DNA of 64,000 nucleotides from an uncultured Bacteroidia bacterium. GTDB lineage: Bacteria > Bacteroidota > Bacteroidia > Bacteroidales > Prolixibacteraceae. The translations under genes and the position numbers were made by a program. Position 1 is the stretch's first letter; each line of letters opens with the position of its first letter. Shown piece after piece: positions 26,346 to 35,287 of this stretch. Location of the stretch: positions 1 to 64,000 of the forward strand of contig CAIXZH010000093.1 in the NCBI GenBank assembly GCA_903923905.1. The letters run 5' to 3'. A model generated the notes under the pieces. The model was given only the letters and a program-made list of their open reading frames with translations. It was not told the DNA's origin and did no database searches.

Positions 26346-27485
26346 TTATAAAGCGGTTTGATACAAGACCTTAAAATCATTTCTGCTAACCGGTTTTGGA
26401 TTATTATGGTGTGCAAAATCGGCAAATGCCAGATCTGCAAGGGTTTCAATATGTTCATCTTTAACACCGATTCCACGTAGCGTTTTAGAAATTCCCAGGC
26501 GGTCGTTCAGATCGAACAAATAATCTACGACACCTTCCCCAGTTTCATTCCTCACCCCCAAGGCTCTGGCCATTCGCGCAAACCGGTCTTCAAATCCGGC
26601 AATATTGAACTGCATTCCATAAGGGAGGTTCACCGCGTTAGCCAGTCCATGATGGGTATCAAGGAGACTCGATAACGGATGGGCCAGTGAATGAACGACA
26701 CCTAACCCTTTTTGAAAGGCGATGGCGCCCATCATAGAAGCAAGCAGCATATTGGAACGCGATTCGATATCAGAATTCTTAACGGCAGTTTCGATCGATT
26801 GGGCAATTAACCGCATTCCCTCCAATGCAATACCATCGCAGAGCGGATGGTAGTTTTTAGCCAGAAAAGCTTCCATATTATGCGTCAAGGCATCCATTCC
26901 GGTTGCTGCAGTAATGAACGGGGGGAGTCCCATAGTCAATAAAGGATCTGCGAAGACAATCTTTGCCAGTAATTTCGGGGAAAACAGGATTTTCTTCTGG
27001 TGAGTCTCATCATCTGCAATAATCGCTGAACGGCCCACTTCGCTGCCGGTCCCCGAGGTTGTCGGAATGGCAATAAAAGGGGGTACATCATTGGTAACAT
27101 AGATATCCCCTCCGATCAGATCATCATACTTGAATAAATCTTCCCGGTGATTAATGCGCAGCAGGATAGCCCGGGCCACATCAATAGCCGCGCCGCCACC
27201 AATGCCAATGATGCAGTCGCACTTCCCGTTATCATAGGCATCCGTCCCTTTATAAACGTCGCTCCTGACCGGATTCTTATGAAGATCGTGAAATATCGTT
27301 ACCCGGAACCCTTTGGATTCTAGGTCAGACACGATTTGTTTAAAAAAATAAAGCCCTGCAATGGTCGGATCGGTGGATATCAATGGCCTTTTGAGCCGGT
27401 TGTTCCCAAGGTAGGCAGGTAACTCAGCAATTACTCCCGCACCAAAGCGGATCGTAGTAGGGAAATTAAACTGTGAAATTGACAT
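26346..27485 (-). CDS. Iron-containing alcohol dehydrogenase
   Basis: A 379-residue group III metal-dependent alcohol dehydrogenase. The N-terminal Rossmann-like half has IGIGGGAAIDVAR and the NAD-site region IPTTSGTGSEV. The C-terminal helical half holds the metal ligands: Asp and His in GMDALTHNMEAF, then His residues in HSLAHPLS and DTHHGLANAV. It oxidises alcohols to aldehydes. Between a glutamine-synthetase-like ligase and an amide hydrolase/aldehyde dehydrogenase pair, it takes the place that the FAD oxidase PuuB has in the putrescine route. This implies that the glutamylated intermediate carries a terminal hydroxyl, as gamma-glutamyl-ethanolamide does. A 91-nt gap separates it from the ligase gene. 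Confidence 0.85.
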   Translation of the reverse strand: MSISQFNFPTTIRFGAGVIAELPAYLGNNRLKRPLISTDPTIAGLYFFKQIVSDLESKGFRVTIFHDLHKNPVRSDVYKGTDAYDNGKCDCIIGIGGGAAIDVARAILLRINHREDLFKYDDLIGGDIYVTNDVPPFIAIPTTSGTGSEVGRSAIIADDETHQKKILFSPKLLAKIVFADPLLTMGLPPFITAATGMDALTHNMEAFLAKNYHPLCDGIALEGMRLIAQSIETAVKNSDIESRSNMLLASMMGAIAFQKGLGVVHSLAHPLSSLLDTHHGLANAVNLPYGMQFNIAGFEDRFARMARALGVRNETGEGVVDYLFDLNDRLGISKTLRGIGVKDEHIETLADLAFADFAHHNNPKPVSRNDFKVLYQTAL

Positions 27486-27576
27486 GATAAAGATGATTAT
27501 TTTATTGAATATTGTGTTCCAAATTAACCAATTAAAATACTATGTATGTTAGTTTCATTTTAATTCGTAGGAAGCT

Positions 27577-28926
27577 TCAGATAATCTCAAAGTATCGTTT
27601 TGTTTCCCAATCGGTTACCACCCTGGCGAACTGCCTCACCTCCCAGTCGCGGGTTTGAGTAAAATGGTTTACAAATGTTTCGCCGAATAATTCGCGGGCC
27701 ACAGCAGAGTTTTTCATGGCCAGATTGGCATCATCCAGACTTTTGGGAAAACGACCGTTGCTCTCGTCGCGGTAGCCGTTTCCGACAGTGGCCTTCTGCA
27801 AAGGAATTCGGTTCCGGATGCCATAAATTCCTGAAGCCAGACAAGCGCTAAGTGCAAGGTAAGGATTCGTATCACTCCCCACAACCCTGGTTTCGAGGCG
27901 ACAAGACTTACTACCGCCCGTGATGGCCCGTAAAGCAACAGTCCGGTTATCAACACCCCAGGTTACGGTAGTTGGAGCCCATGCCCCTTCGACGAGGCGT
28001 TTGTAGGAATTAATCGTCGGTGCAACCATCGGAAGGATGTGTGGCAGACAATAGAGCTGTCCGGCCAGGTAATGCTGCATGGTTTCGCTCATTTGATGCG
28101 GTTTGCCTGCATCGTGAAAAACATTGGTATTCTCCTTCCACAAAGACTGATGAACATGCCCGCTGCAACCCGGCAGGTTTTCGCTGACTTTTGCCATAAA
28201 ACTGGCGAGAATACCGTGTTTATATCCAATTTCCTTGACCGCAGTTTTAAATAACACGGCATTGTCAGCAGCGGATAATGCATCGCTGTAGGTAATTGCG
28301 GCCTCATATACTCCGGGACCGGTTTCGGTATGCAATCCCTCAAGTGAAATATCAAACTGCTTGAGCTGATCAAAGAGTGCTGAGAAGAAATCGTTCTGTC
28401 CGCTGCTTCTAAGGATGGAATAGCCGAACATTCCGGGAGTTAGCGGTGTGAGATGCCTCCCCTCCTTTTCTGCAAAACTTTGGGGTGTCTCCGAAAAATT
28501 GAACCATTCAAATTCCTGCGAACATTTGGCTTCAAAACCGGCTTTTGCGACATCTTTAATTATTTTTTTCATCAGCTGACGTGGACAAATGAGAAGCGGC
28601 TCACCCTCGGAATTGATAAACTCCCCCAGGAAAAAAGGGAGTCCGTTTTCCCATGGAATTTTCCGAAAACTGTCCAGACTCAGCTTCACCTTTGCATCGG
28701 GATAACCACTGTGCCAACCTGTAAAGCTGTTATTATCATAAGCCTGATCGGTCATATCCCAGCCAAAAATCACATCACAAAATCCAAGATTACTTTGGGC
28801 AACAGAAAGAAATTTTTCGCTTGAGATATATTTGCCTCTCAAAACGCCGTCAATATCGGACACGGCAACTTTTACCCTGCCTGAAGGATGGTTGCTCACA
28901 TAATTAAAAATCTCCCCGTGACTCAT
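27577..28926 (-). CDS. Glutamine-synthetase-like gamma-glutamyl-amine ligase
   Basis: A 449-residue glutamine synthetase-fold ligase of the PuuA/GlnA4 type. Family elements are SDIDGVLRGKYI at the N-terminal beta-grasp, FEWFNF in the catalytic core, GCSGHVHQSLW, NSYKRLV and RLETRVVGSDTNPYLAL. No adenylylation tyrosine loop is seen. These enzymes join glutamate to an amine with ATP; substrates include putrescine, other polyamines, isopropylamine and, for Streptomyces GlnA4, ethanolamine. The alcohol dehydrogenase and ethanolamine-type permease in the operon favour ethanolamine here, which is inference. The start ATG overlaps the permease stop (ATGA). A role in ammonia assimilation is unlikely given the company it keeps. 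Confidence 0.85.
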   Translation of the reverse strand: MSHGEIFNYVSNHPSGRVKVAVSDIDGVLRGKYISSEKFLSVAQSNLGFCDVIFGWDMTDQAYDNNSFTGWHSGYPDAKVKLSLDSFRKIPWENGLPFFLGEFINSEGEPLLICPRQLMKKIIKDVAKAGFEAKCSQEFEWFNFSETPQSFAEKEGRHLTPLTPGMFGYSILRSSGQNDFFSALFDQLKQFDISLEGLHTETGPGVYEAAITYSDALSAADNAVLFKTAVKEIGYKHGILASFMAKVSENLPGCSGHVHQSLWKENTNVFHDAGKPHQMSETMQHYLAGQLYCLPHILPMVAPTINSYKRLVEGAWAPTTVTWGVDNRTVALRAITGGSKSCRLETRVVGSDTNPYLALSACLASGIYGIRNRIPLQKATVGNGYRDESNGRFPKSLDDANLAMKNSAVARELFGETFVNHFTQTRDWEVRQFARVVTDWETKRYFEII

Positions 28927-30221
28927 TTTTTAAAGATTTTAAACAGCAGAAAAAAGGAAAGCAAGATACCAAAATAATAAATGGCCAGATGCCAATTGTA
29001 TATGCTCAGTGAAATAATACATATAATGGTCATTATAAGTGCAATAGCTGGCGTAAATGGATAAAATGGGACCCTGAATGGTCTTTTTAATTCAGGTTCG
29101 CTTCTGCGAAGTTTAATCACGGAGAGCATAGAAAAAGCATACAAGGTAAGCGCGCCAAATACTGAGATGATAATAATCTCATCTGTTTTTCCGGTACACA
29201 GGATAATAATTCCGATAATGGAATTAAAAACAAGCGCGTTGGCTGGAGTCTGGAAACCTGAATGGATGCGTCCGAGAAACCGCGGAGCATTTCCAATCTT
29301 CCCAAATTCAAAAGTTGCGCGACCACTTGCCAGTATCAACCCGTGAAAAGAGGCAACCAAGCCAAATAATCCGATACCAATCAGCAACTTATAAAAAAGA
29401 TGATCCGAGGCAAAGAGATGTCCCAGTGCCAGTGGGAGCGGAGAATCAGAACTGCTGCCATCTGCAGCAAAAACAATCGTCTCCCAACCCCCGATGCCAA
29501 TAGAGGCCACAAATACAAGCACGCAGAGAACAACCAGCGTGAGAAGCGCCCATCCAAAACCTTTTAAAATATCTTTCTGTGGATTAATCGTTTCTTCGGC
29601 CACATTTGCAACACCCTCAATACCAAGGAAAAACCAGATTGCGAACGGGATAGCGGCAAATGCCCCGCTCCAGCCATGGGGAAAGGGATTCTGGGTAAAA
29701 TGGGAAACCGAAAAATGGGGAAGGGTGAGTGTTGAGAACAGGATTAATTCACCAACTGCCAAAACAGTTACCGCGAGTTCAAAATTGGCTGCAGCCTTTA
29801 TTCCATAAATGTTTAATGCAGTAAAAATAAGGTAAATGCTGATTGCTGAGACCAGTACAGGAACCTGCGGAAAGGCAAGGTGAAAATAGGCCCCTATGGC
29901 AATGGCAATGGCCGGAGGCGCGAATACAAACTCGATGATCTGTGCCAGACCGGTAATAAATCCGATATCCTGTTTAAAAGCCCGCTCGGCATAATCGTAG
30001 GCCCCCCCCGCCTTAGGAATGGCACAGGCCAGTTCGGCATATGAAAAACTAAAACAGGAATAGAGTACAATGACTAATCCGGTTGCAAGGGCCATACCTA
30101 AAGTTCCCCCTTTTTCCAGCCCCAGGTTCCATCCAAAATACATCCCGGAAATTACATATCCAACTCCAAGCCCCCAAAGCAATAAAGGAGTCAATGTTCG
30201 TTTAAGTGTCCCTTTTACCAT
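28923..30221 (-). CDS. APC-family permease, ethanolamine-permease-like
   Basis: A 432-residue integral membrane protein with about 12 helices. The first helix region LGVGYVISGMYFGWNLGL, followed by SYAELACAIPKAGGAYDYAERAF and EFVFAPPAIAIAIGAYF, is what I know from ethanolamine permeases of the APC family (TIGR00908 type) rather than from putrescine or GABA carriers. FLGIEGVANVAEET is the usual mid-protein APC segment. It is the first gene of the operon, with a promoter-like element 63 nt upstream, and its stop overlaps the start of the ligase gene. It should bring the amine substrate of the pathway into the cell. Confidence 0.78.
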   Translation of the reverse strand: MVKGTLKRTLTPLLLWGLGVGYVISGMYFGWNLGLEKGGTLGMALATGLVIVLYSCFSFSYAELACAIPKAGGAYDYAERAFKQDIGFITGLAQIIEFVFAPPAIAIAIGAYFHLAFPQVPVLVSAISIYLIFTALNIYGIKAAANFELAVTVLAVGELILFSTLTLPHFSVSHFTQNPFPHGWSGAFAAIPFAIWFFLGIEGVANVAEETINPQKDILKGFGWALLTLVVLCVLVFVASIGIGGWETIVFAADGSSSDSPLPLALGHLFASDHLFYKLLIGIGLFGLVASFHGLILASGRATFEFGKIGNAPRFLGRIHSGFQTPANALVFNSIIGIIILCTGKTDEIIIISVFGALTLYAFSMLSVIKLRRSEPELKRPFRVPFYPFTPAIALIMTIICIISLSIYNWHLAIYYFGILLSFFLLFKIFKK

Positions 30222-30283
30222 ACTATTGATTTAAATATTAGTATTATTTTCAGATGACCCCCCTATTTATTTCATCTTTTGGC

Positions 30284-30311
30284 CAAAGATAAGATAGTTT
30301 TTTATTTTCAA
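30284..30311 (-). promoter_or_regulatory. Bacteroidota-type promoter for the gamma-glutamylation operon
   Basis: On the minus strand TTG (30309-30311) and TATCTTTG (30284-30291) are separated by 17 nt, matching the TTG-N17-23-TAnnTTTG pattern described for this phylum. Transcription would start about 55 nt before the permease ATG. Confidence 0.55.
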
Positions 30312-30443
30312 TGGAAATCCGAAAAAAAATTGGCCGCCTAATTTGGGTAGGAAGAAAGATTTGGTCGAGTCAAAAATACTTTGGATATTGCAGCTTAATC
30401 TCATGGGACCGAATCTTTGACCAGTGAATAAAAATAACCAGTG

Positions 30444-30860
30444 ATGATAAGCAAAGCAGAAAACAATTTTCAGTATGAACTTGAATTTGCAGTCCGTGAT
30501 TATGAATGCGATTTGCAGGGAATTGTGAACAACGGTGTTTATTTAAATTACTTTGAACATGCACGGCACAGTTTTCTGATCACCAAAAAAATCGATTTTG
30601 CCGGACTTCATGCAGAAGGGATTGATTTGGTTGTCTCCAGGATTGAAATCGATTATAAGCTATCACTGACCAGCGGTGATCTTTTTGTCGTGCGGGTAAA
30701 TACCTTCAGCGAAGGGCAATTGAGATTGGTTTTTGAACAGGATATTTTTAAACTACCTGATTATAAGCTGGTAGCCCATGCAAAAGTGATTGGCGTTGGG
30801 ATCAGAAATGGCAGACCATTAAGATTGAACGACATTCAAGGATTTAATGACCTTTTATAA
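30444..30860 (+). CDS. Acyl-CoA thioesterase, hotdog fold (YbgC/FcbC type)
   Basis: A 138-residue single-hotdog thioesterase. VRDYECDLQGIVNNGVYLNY is the family signature, with the active-site Asp in DLQGIV and NNGVYLNYFEHAR forming the start of the central helix. It should hydrolyse acyl-CoA or acyl-ACP thioesters in the cytosol. The ATG at 30444 is chosen; a GTG lies one codon earlier. The LysE-type gene starts 3 nt after its stop, so the two form a small operon divergent from the permease operon. Confidence 0.85.
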   Translation: MISKAENNFQYELEFAVRDYECDLQGIVNNGVYLNYFEHARHSFLITKKIDFAGLHAEGIDLVVSRIEIDYKLSLTSGDLFVVRVNTFSEGQLRLVFEQDIFKLPDYKLVAHAKVIGVGIRNGRPLRLNDIQGFNDLL

Positions 30861-30863
30861 AAA

Positions 30864-31490
30864 ATGGAATACCTTCCCCTTATAAGTACCGTAGCATTTT
30901 TGAATCTGCTGGCCGTGATCAGCCCAGGGCCCGATTTTGCAATGACTGTCCGAAATTCCCTCTGCTATTCCAGGCGATCAGGAATATTTACCAGTCTGGG
31001 AATCAGCCTGGGACTAGGAGTTCATCTTACCTACTGTGCCGCGGGAATCGGTTACCTGATCTCCTCCTCTATTGTCCTTTTTTCCATTATTAAATTGCTG
31101 GGCGGAGGTTATCTAATTTATATGGGGATTGCTTCTGTGCTGGCAAAAGATTCAAGATTAGAGCTAAATGAAGCATCAGCAGGTCCGGATCTCACCCGTC
31201 TCCAGGCATTTAAAATGGGGTTTTTGACGAATGTACTAAATCCCAAAGTAACCTTGTTTTTCCTGAGTCTTTTTACCCTTGTAATCAGTAACTCCACCCC
31301 AAAAATTATCATTTTAACCATTTCACTAATTATGATCATCACTGCCCTGATCTGGTTTATTATCGTCTCCATATTTTTCACCCACCCAAAGATTCAAAAG
31401 GGATTTCTTAAATATGAAAAGGTCATCAATCGTACACTGGGTGGATTTTTGATATTTTTGGGGATTAAAATCGCATTAACCTTGAGATAA
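30864..31490 (+). CDS. LysE/RhtB-family amino-acid exporter
   Basis: A 208-residue membrane protein with five to six helices. The family marks are SPGPDFAMTVRNSL near residue 20 and FKMGFLTNVLNPKVTLFFLSLF around 115-135. LysE/RhtB proteins export amino acids such as lysine, threonine or homoserine; the substrate cannot be read from sequence. It follows the thioesterase by 3 nt. Its stop lies 15 nt from the converging sensor-kinase gene, with no clear terminator between. Confidence 0.85.
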   Translation: MEYLPLISTVAFLNLLAVISPGPDFAMTVRNSLCYSRRSGIFTSLGISLGLGVHLTYCAAGIGYLISSSIVLFSIIKLLGGGYLIYMGIASVLAKDSRLELNEASAGPDLTRLQAFKMGFLTNVLNPKVTLFFLSLFTLVISNSTPKIIILTISLIMIITALIWFIIVSIFFTHPKIQKGFLKYEKVINRTLGGFLIFLGIKIALTLR

Positions 31491-31505
31491 ATTTATTTGG
31501 ATAAT

Positions 31506-34500
31506 CTATCCAACAGCAATTGGGACAGGGTTATAAGGTAACAGGATGATGAATTCGGTAAAACGTCCTTCTTCCGTCTCATAACTGATCTGTCCATTAT
31601 GCTTTTGTACAATAATGTCATAGCTCATTGACAAGCCCAAACCGGTCCCCTGGCCGGTAGGTTTAGTCGTAAAAAACGGAGTAAACAGTTTATCCCGGAT
31701 CGATTTAGGAATGCCGTTCCCATTGTCTCTTATACTGATTCTCAGCTGTTTTCCAAGTTTTTTGGAACTCACTGTCAGAAGTGGAAGAAAACCGGCTCCG
31801 TTTTGCATCTTTTTCCGGTAAGCCTCATAGCAGGCATTTCCGATGATATTTAAGAAAGCCCGGCTGATTTCCTGCGGAATCACCTCCATTTTTTCAATGG
31901 ATGCATCGAGAGACGATTCAATTTGAATATCAAATTTGCTATCCTGTGCCCGCATCCCATGATAAGTCAGCGTGACTGCTTCCTCAAGCAGTGCGTTGAT
32001 ATCAGAGGACTGTTTTTCAACTGAACCTCCCCGAGAATGCTGTAACATGCTGCGCAATATGTTGTCTGCCCGCTTCCCATGTTCCTGTATTTTGATGGTA
32101 TTTTGCTTGAGATTGGTTATTATTTCCTCCATCTCTGCAGGCATTTCAAAATTCTGAAGCTTTATTTCTTTGAGTATCATTTGCTGCAATTCCTCAATTA
32201 ATTCGGTATTCAAAGCGGCAAAGTTGTTCACAAAATTTAATGGATTTTTTATTTCGTGGGCGATTCCGGCAGTCAGGGCCCCCAACGCAGCTAGTTTGGA
32301 CTGTGTGACCATTCGGTCCTGGGTCGATTTGAGCTCTTCGAGTAAGGCCGCAAGCCGGCGATAAGTTTCTGCATTTTCAAGCGCTATGGCGCTGTAGGTC
32401 GCCAGGTTCCGGAGCATGTTGATATGATAGTCGGTATAGGCATTCTTCCCGAAAGCCTGGGCTGATATCACACCGATCTCTTTCTTCTTGTTCCAGAGAG
32501 GCAGATAGAGGATCGATTCTGTGTGCTCTCCGGCAACCGGAGCTTGTCGCAGGCTGATATATTTACCGTGATCTGCGGTATAGTCGTTAATAATCACCTC
32601 CTGTTGATGCTGGAAACACCAGGTGGCCAGGCGGTTCTTGTCAGTTAACGGGATTGAAAAGGGGGGAAGCGGCACCCCTTTCTCAATAGTAGATGGAAAC
32701 TCGATACTGTTCTCTGCCGATTTGTAAAGGCCGATTGTGAAAACGGAGGCATCCATCAGCGTATTGACATTCTCGTAAACGGTGTGAATGATATTTTCAA
32801 TGGAGAGTGAGGATGTGATGACTTTACCTATGCGGCTTAATTGTTCCACATTGTTTTTTTGTTCCTGGATCTGAGCGGTACGCTTCGCTACCACTTTCTC
32901 CAAAGCCTGGCTCCGCTCCTGTAATTTCCGGGTTCTGAAATGTAAAAGAATATAAAACACGATAACGGTAAAAAAGACATATCCCAGATAGGCCCACCAG
33001 GTCCGGTACCAGGGGGCCAGGATCGTGAAAGACCAGGAAGCCTTGCTTCCGATGGTCTGGTATATGTTTTTTGATTTTACCTCAAAAATATAGTTTCCTT
33101 CCGGTAGATTTGTGTATTCCTTCTTTGTATCATTTGTCCACTCCGACCAGGTAGTATCTGAGCCCATCAGGCGAAAACTGTACTGATCTTTTTCTGCATC
33201 CTCGTAGAAAGTGGCTGCAAAATGGAAGGTCATATCATTCTGTGAAAATGCAATTTTCTTACTTGTCTGATTTTCAAAGCCATTGTATTCAGTGGGATAG
33301 CCTCCGAAAAGAAGTGAATCGCGTGAGCTCACCTTCCGGATCAGTGTCATGAGGTGACTGTCCTGGCCCGCCATTTGCAGCGGATCATACTGAAGGATTG
33401 ACCTGGGAAGCCCAATAAAATAGGAGCCGTCATCAGTCATACAGATGACATTCTGGCTTTCAGCCGATCCCGTGCCTGCGAATTTATCCATAGGGGATTT
33501 ATTCCTGATATACTGTCCGTTTGTATAATGTAGAATTCCACGATTGCAGTCGCCGGACCCGGCTATTTCCTCAAACCAGATATCATTGTTTTCCTGTTGG
33601 CTAAGCATGGTTATTTTTCCAGTGAGAATCTTAAATTCAGGATGTTGGATAAATTTATCTTCCTTTTTCAGGTAACGGTAGATTCCGTTCTCAGTGCCAA
33701 AAACCACCTCTCCTGAACGGAGCTTGTAGGGCCAGGCCCATGAAGTTGGCAATCCCCGGTCCGTTGAATATTGCCTGACAGAAACAACACTGTCCAAAGC
33801 GGGATTGAATACCAATTTATTCAGGTCCACACTGTTGGTTACCCAGACTTCTCCTTGATTGTCCTGCTCAATCCCGTATACACACTGGTTGAAACCCTTG
33901 ACCCGTTGTTTAAATACCCATTTCGAATCTTTTTTTTCCAACAGATACAATGCATCACCACCTCCTAAAACCAGCAATCCCGGATAACCCCGAAATTTTT
34001 TGATTGCCAATACGTTAAAATCCCCGGTATTTGCCAGAAGTTTGGCGTGGCTGCCGCGGATTTGCAGGACTCCGGGAATTCTGGCTAATAGCAGTGTTCC
34101 GTCCGCATCGATTAAGTCGTAATTCATTCCCAGCGTTCCTTCAACTTTATCAAAATTGCCAAATCGGTTCCGGATATAGAGGTACTGACTCGTTCCCACA
34201 TAAAAGTTTCCTTTGTAAAATTTCATGCACATAGGGGATCCGTCGAGTCCGTTCTGTCGTGAAAAGATGCGGAACGGCAGATTGTTCTCTATACGGCTGA
34301 TCCCGTCGTCCAATCCCGCCCAAAGTTGTTGGTTATGATCAACAAAAAGCTTTAGAACAAAATTTTCCTGTAACCCGGTTGCTTTGTCAAATCGGTTTAT
34401 AATCTTTCCGTCAGGATTAAAAACGAGGATCCCGGCATCTATCGATCCCATTGCAAAGTCGCCGTTGGTTAGAACTACACCGCAATTGGGGGCATTACGA

Positions 34501-35243
34501 ATCATAAAATCATCTACTTCCTGAAAACCTGCGGGTTTACGGAATTTCATATCGCTGTCAGGAGAATAGATTTGGATTCCCAGTGTCCGTGAGCCGATTA
34601 ATACTTCGTTCTTTCCATAGGGTAGCATGATGATGCCCCCAATTGCGAACCGTTCGCTGCCAGGAACCAACACCAGACTGTCATTCATCAATACAAAAAG
34701 CCCCTTGTTCCTTTCCCGAACATAAAACCGGTTGTTGACCCTAAAAATTCCCTGCAAATTATCCTGGCCAGGAAGTACTTTAAACACTCCGTTCCGATAA
34801 ATCAGAATCTTATCGGCCATACTGAAGAAAACAGTTTGGCCCAGGATAAGGATACTGTTTACAGCGGAAATCTGGCGATAGGTTTCGGGAATTTTTGCTT
34901 TGAGAGAATGATATTGAGGGGTCCCTTTAGTGTCAGGCTCCAGGTAACCCAGATCATTTTCGAGGCCCACATAAATGCGGCCTGTAGTATCTATAGCCAG
35001 GCTCCGAACTATTGGAAGACGGGTGAGTCGCCAGCTGACCCCGTCGAATTCAAGCAATCCATTGGAATTTCCGAAGTACATTATCCCTGACCGATCCTGC
35101 GCTATTGCCCAGTTTTGTTGTGCAGCCCGGTACTCTTCAATGGTGTAGTTCCGGATAATCGGTATTCCTGCCTCTCTGCCAAATACCGTTGCCCAAGTTA
35201 TTAAAAGCAAAAATACGAGCCGATTTTTTTTGGTGATTCGCAT
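31506..35243 (-). CDS. Beta-propeller (Reg_prop/Y_Y_Y) GAF sensor histidine kinase
   Basis: A 1245-residue sensor kinase. The ATG at 35243 gives a signal peptide (LVFLLLITWATVFG); a TTG three codons earlier is less likely. Periplasmic residues about 25-690 form two propellers of Reg_prop repeats (DRSGIMYFGNSNGLLEFDG), then a Y_Y_Y domain (WSEWTNDTKKEYTNLPEGNY). One membrane helix lies at about 746-768, a coiled coil after it, a GAF domain at about 815-960, HisKA with His996 in AGIAHEIKNPLN, and HATPase with NIIGNACYEA, DNGNGIP and GQGTGLGLS. Unlike hybrid systems that control polysaccharide loci, it has no receiver or AraC domain. It closely matches the architecture of the 45680-49447 protein. 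The ligand is unknown. Confidence 0.88.
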   Translation of the reverse strand: MRITKKNRLVFLLLITWATVFGREAGIPIIRNYTIEEYRAAQQNWAIAQDRSGIMYFGNSNGLLEFDGVSWRLTRLPIVRSLAIDTTGRIYVGLENDLGYLEPDTKGTPQYHSLKAKIPETYRQISAVNSILILGQTVFFSMADKILIYRNGVFKVLPGQDNLQGIFRVNNRFYVRERNKGLFVLMNDSLVLVPGSERFAIGGIIMLPYGKNEVLIGSRTLGIQIYSPDSDMKFRKPAGFQEVDDFMIRNAPNCGVVLTNGDFAMGSIDAGILVFNPDGKIINRFDKATGLQENFVLKLFVDHNQQLWAGLDDGISRIENNLPFRIFSRQNGLDGSPMCMKFYKGNFYVGTSQYLYIRNRFGNFDKVEGTLGMNYDLIDADGTLLLARIPGVLQIRGSHAKLLANTGDFNVLAIKKFRGYPGLLVLGGGDALYLLEKKDSKWVFKQRVKGFNQCVYGIEQDNQGEVWVTNSVDLNKLVFNPALDSVVSVRQYSTDRGLPTSWAWPYKLRSGEVVFGTENGIYRYLKKEDKFIQHPEFKILTGKITMLSQQENNDIWFEEIAGSGDCNRGILHYTNGQYIRNKSPMDKFAGTGSAESQNVICMTDDGSYFIGLPRSILQYDPLQMAGQDSHLMTLIRKVSSRDSLLFGGYPTEYNGFENQTSKKIAFSQNDMTFHFAATFYEDAEKDQYSFRLMGSDTTWSEWTNDTKKEYTNLPEGNYIFEVKSKNIYQTIGSKASWSFTILAPWYRTWWAYLGYVFFTVIVFYILLHFRTRKLQERSQALEKVVAKRTAQIQEQKNNVEQLSRIGKVITSSLSIENIIHTVYENVNTLMDASVFTIGLYKSAENSIEFPSTIEKGVPLPPFSIPLTDKNRLATWCFQHQQEVIINDYTADHGKYISLRQAPVAGEHTESILYLPLWNKKKEIGVISAQAFGKNAYTDYHINMLRNLATYSAIALENAETYRRLAALLEELKSTQDRMVTQSKLAALGALTAGIAHEIKNPLNFVNNFAALNTELIEELQQMILKEIKLQNFEMPAEMEEIITNLKQNTIKIQEHGKRADNILRSMLQHSRGGSVEKQSSDINALLEEAVTLTYHGMRAQDSKFDIQIESSLDASIEKMEVIPQEISRAFLNIIGNACYEAYRKKMQNGAGFLPLLTVSSKKLGKQLRISIRDNGNGIPKSIRDKLFTPFFTTKPTGQGTGLGLSMSYDIIVQKHNGQISYETEEGRFTEFIILLPYNPVPIAVG

Positions 35244-35287
35244 GGCCTTCAATGTATTAAAACCTGTGAAATTAAATCTATTTTGAA

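Noticed and set aside
24277-30221. Classic putrescine (Puu) pathway
   Set aside because: No gamma-glutamylputrescine oxidase (PuuB) or aminotransferase is present, an iron alcohol dehydrogenase takes that position, and the permease resembles ethanolamine carriers. The enzymes are annotated as PuuA/C/D-like only by family.
31506-35243. Hybrid two-component system controlling the polysaccharide locus
   Set aside because: The protein ends with the HATPase domain; receiver and AraC helix-turn-helix domains are missing, and it lies over 12 kb from the enzyme block.
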